Assembly: GCA_016787805.1 (NCBI GenBank)
Contig: JAEUTY010000014.1
Coordinates: 1 to 64,000 of the forward strand
Source: Flavobacterium sp.
GTDB lineage: Bacteria > Bacteroidota > Bacteroidia > Flavobacteriales > Flavobacteriaceae
Direction of reading: 5' to 3'
Length of the DNA: 64,000 bases
Shown here piece after piece: positions 62,077 to 64,000 of the stretch. The notes under the pieces are model-generated. The model ran no database searches. It had not been told where the DNA came from and saw only the letters and a list, made by a program, of their open reading frames with translations. How positions within the stretch are numbered: the first letter of the stretch is position 1; each line of letters starts with the position of its first letter. The position numbers were made by a program, and so were the translations under genes.

Positions 62077-62616
62077 ATGAAAACCCACCTCGCTCTCCTT
62101 CGCGGCATCAACGTATCTGGTCATAAAATGATTAAAATGGATGCTTTAAAAAAAGCGCTTGAAATTATTGGTTTTCAAAATGTTCGTACCTACATACAAT
62201 CTGGAAATGTGTTTGTCAGTACTGAGGAAGAAAGCCCTGGAAAAGTAGGTTTGTTGATCCGAAATGAAATCTTTAAAACCTTTGGTCACGATGTTCCGGT
62301 TTTGGTGATTGGGAAAGAAGATTTGCAAGCGTGTTTGGATCGCAATTTGTTTTTGAACGAAGAAGGCGTTGATTTGAAAAAACTGTATGTTTCGTTCGTT
62401 TCATCTGAATTGCCTGAGAATATGATTACGCAACTCAACCTCAATTTCATCAAACCCGACGAAATTCAACTCGATGGTCGACGCATTTACCTCAAATACG
62501 ACACTTCGCCTGCCAATACCAAACTGGACAACAAATGGATTGAAAAGAGCATGAACGTGGTTTCAACGACACGCAATTGGAATACAGTGAACAAGCTGTT
62601 AGAATTGTTCGGGTAA
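62077..62616 (+). CDS. DUF1697 domain-containing protein
   Basis: A 179-aa soluble protein of the DUF1697 family (two-layer alpha/beta), without known function. It shows the signature LALLRGINVSGHKMIKMDALKKALEIIGFQNVRTYIQSGNVFVS (about 6-49) and a C-terminal TTRNWNTVNKLLEL. Full length for the family. It is divergent from rlmD, with a 77-bp gap. Confidence 0.9.
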   Translation: MKTHLALLRGINVSGHKMIKMDALKKALEIIGFQNVRTYIQSGNVFVSTEEESPGKVGLLIRNEIFKTFGHDVPVLVIGKEDLQACLDRNLFLNEEGVDLKKLYVSFVSSELPENMITQLNLNFIKPDEIQLDGRRIYLKYDTSPANTKLDNKWIEKSMNVVSTTRNWNTVNKLLELFG

Positions 62617-62624
62617 CGCGATGT

Positions 62625-62740
62625 AAATTCCAAATAACAAAAAGCAAATAAGCTCCAATTTTTAAATTCAAAATTTCAAAAAAGTAGACCGTTTTGAATT
62701 TTAGAATTCGAATTTCTAATTTATTTGGGATTTGGAATTT
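62625..62740. repeat. AT-rich inverted-repeat element, left of DUF1003 gene
   Basis: AAATTCCAAAT at the left end and ATTTGGAATTT at the right form perfect 11-bp arms. Internally AAATTCAAAA and TTTTGAATTT also pair, giving a long imperfect hairpin. A related copy follows the gene (63498-63580). Confidence 0.7.
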
Positions 62741-62785
62741 GTGTTTTAGAATTTATAAAGTGGTAACTTAGCCAAAACTTCCGTT

Positions 62786-63490
62786 ATGAATGCACCATCG
62801 ACTTTTAAAAGCGCTATTTCTGAACAAGAATTTTCAGAGAAAGAAAAAGTAGCCGGACGAACCATTCGCACCGCAATTTATACACTCATCAAAGAAGATC
62901 ATCCCGATTTCGACGTGAATCAGTTCATTGCCGAAAGCGAATTGAATGTGTACCGCGAAAAGTATATTTCTAAATTTCTACAGTCGGAAGTAGGTGAGTT
63001 GAACGATTTGCACAAAAATGTAATTCATTCGTTGAATGAAGATAAATCGTTTGTGTCTAAAGTAGAAGACGAAGTAGATAATCGCACTTTTGGGCAAGTT
63101 GTTGCTGATAAAGTAGCGTCGTTTGGTGGTAGTTGGACGTTTATTATTTCGTTTTTTGTGTTCATTACCATTTGGATTGGTTCGAATGTTTTTATTTTGA
63201 TGAACAAAGGTTTTGATCCGTATCCGTTTATTTTGTTAAACTTAATTTTGTCGTGCATTGCGGCATTACAAGCACCAGTGATTATGATGAGTCAAAACCG
63301 TCAAGAGGAAAAAGACCGTGAACGCGCTAAGAAAGATTATATGATTAATTTGAAGTCAGAGCTAGAAATCAGGATGCTCGATGAGAAACTCGATCATTTA
63401 ATCATGCACCAACAACAAGAGTTGATTGAAATTCAGAAAGTTCAAATTGAGATGATGAATGACATCTTAGAACGAATCAATTCCAAATAA
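62786..63490 (+). CDS. DUF1003 domain-containing membrane protein
   Basis: A 234-aa protein: a soluble N-terminal part (1-105), the DUF1003 double membrane segment (WTFIISFFVFITIWIGSNVFIL and PYPFILLNLILSCIAALQAPVIMMSQNRQ), and a cytoplasmic coiled coil (KDRERAKKDYMINLKSELEIRMLDEKLDHLI). The conserved AxxAPxIMMSQNR block is the family signature; function is unknown. It lies between two copies of an AT-rich palindrome. Confidence 0.88.
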   Translation: MNAPSTFKSAISEQEFSEKEKVAGRTIRTAIYTLIKEDHPDFDVNQFIAESELNVYREKYISKFLQSEVGELNDLHKNVIHSLNEDKSFVSKVEDEVDNRTFGQVVADKVASFGGSWTFIISFFVFITIWIGSNVFILMNKGFDPYPFILLNLILSCIAALQAPVIMMSQNRQEEKDRERAKKDYMINLKSELEIRMLDEKLDHLIMHQQQELIEIQKVQIEMMNDILERINSK

Positions 63491-63497
63491 CAACTAA

Positions 63498-63580
63498 ATC
63501 CGAAAAGCAAAAAAATAAAACTTCGTAAGATTCGTAGCATTTTGAATTTTAGTGCTTCTATTTTTTAATTTATTTGGAAT
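63498..63580. repeat. AT-rich inverted-repeat element, right of DUF1003 gene
   Basis: Shares TTTTGAATTTTAG and TAATTTATTTGG-AATTT with the element at 62625-62740. The left arm (AAATCC) is degenerate. Confidence 0.55.
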
Positions 63581-63606
63581 TTGAGATTTGGTTTTTGAAT
63601 TTTCTT

Positions 63607-63614
63607 TATTTTTG
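63607..63614 (+). promoter_or_regulatory. -7 element upstream of rocD
   Basis: TATTTTTG, 67 bp before the rocD ATG, with a TTTG 16 nt upstream (63587-63590). Confidence 0.5.
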
Positions 63615-63681
63615 CTAAAAAATACGGATGATTTCTCTCCGAAAGAAGGAATTGCGATTTTCAGAATCAATAAGAAAAATT

Positions 63682-64000
63682 ATGTCAGTTTTAGAAAAAA
63701 TTAGCCCAGCCGAGGCAATTGCTTTGGAAAAAAAGTATGGTGCGCACAATTACCATCCACTGCCAGTTGTTTTGAGTAGAGGAGAAGGTGTATTTGTTTG
63801 GGATTTAGATGGAAAAAAATATTACGATTTCCTTTCGGCGTATTCAGCTGTTAATCAAGGTCATTGTCATCCTAAAATTGTGGGTGCAATGGTAGAACAA
63901 GCGCAAACGCTTACGTTGACCTCAAGAGCTTTTCACAATGATAAATTGGGTGTTTACGAACAATACGTTACCAAATACTTCGGATACGACAAAGTATTAC
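63682..64000 (+). CDS. rocD: Ornithine aminotransferase, N-terminal part (cut by window)
   Basis: The first 106 codons of a class III PLP aminotransferase. They read [49 protein letters not shown], which closely matches ornithine-oxo-acid transaminase, the enzyme that converts ornithine to glutamate semialdehyde. The reading frame is open to the right edge, and the PLP lysine lies outside the window. It begins at ATG 63682. Confidence 0.9.
   Translation, partial: MSVLEKISPAEAIALEKKYGAHNYHPLPVVLSRGEGVFVWDLDGKKYYDFLSAYSAVNQGHCHPKIVGAMVEQAQTLTLTSRAFHNDKLGVYEQYVTKYFGYDKVL

Overview
The window is a stretch of chromosome from a member of the Bacteroidota, almost certainly Flavobacteriaceae and most like Flavobacterium. 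The evidence is AT-rich DNA, promoters with the Bacteroidota -7 element TAnnTTTG, few recognisable Shine-Dalgarno sequences, a type IX secretion (T9SS) sorting domain, several families typical of Flavobacteriia (DUF5683, DUF6146, DUF6452, DUF6048, a long LepB, a two-gene methylmalonyl-CoA mutase) and familiar local gene orders. Almost everything is chromosomal housekeeping. I see no prophage, insertion sequence, CRISPR array, plasmid backbone or rRNA operon. One tRNA (Pro, anticodon GGG) is present.

Layout. 0-10 kb: murB, a DUF2461 gene, a rhodanese-thioredoxin lipoprotein and recF on the minus strand, then divergently a TPR membrane protein, ribH, and the tight run mutL-rhomboid-rhomboid-EEP phosphatase. 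10-15.5 kb: a minus-strand block parA-parB-DUF5683-dapB-lepB-WbqC. 15.5-22 kb: a lipoprotein with a possible clan CD peptidase layout, a dienoyl-CoA-reductase-like SDR, a T9SS-secreted protein, a TPR/HTH membrane regulator, then about 1.1 kb of repeats and tRNA-Pro. 22-28.7 kb: methionine aminotransferase, a methyltransferase, both methylmalonyl-CoA mutase subunits, a DivIC/FtsB-like protein and uridine kinase. 28.8-35.7 kb: DUF3999/DUF2339, TIGR02757, a large membrane protein and a LolD-type ATPase. 35.8-43 kb: folE, small proteins, and the DUF6787-DUF6146-DUF937-serA-serC-acyl-CoA reductase block, divergent from a ferredoxin. 43-52.4 kb: a carboxypeptidase-regulatory-like protein, ychF, parE-parC and fhs. 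52.4-64 kb: terC, small lipoproteins, murQ, a ZIP transporter, methyltransferases, rlmD, DUF1697, DUF1003 and the start of rocD, which runs off the right edge.

The intergenic DNA is the most unusual part. One family of structured elements (ends CTAGCCCCGAT and AGCGGGA) occurs at least eight times with internal covariation. There is also a GC-rich GGGCGTG element, a 100-bp tandem array, and several micro-repeat families that run into gene ends. Separately, the TPR/HTH regulator and its downstream T9SS gene share an operator-like pair of direct repeats (TGTywACC, 11-bp period) placed exactly 30 nt upstream of the -7 element in both promoters. This is the best candidate here for an undescribed regulatory circuit.
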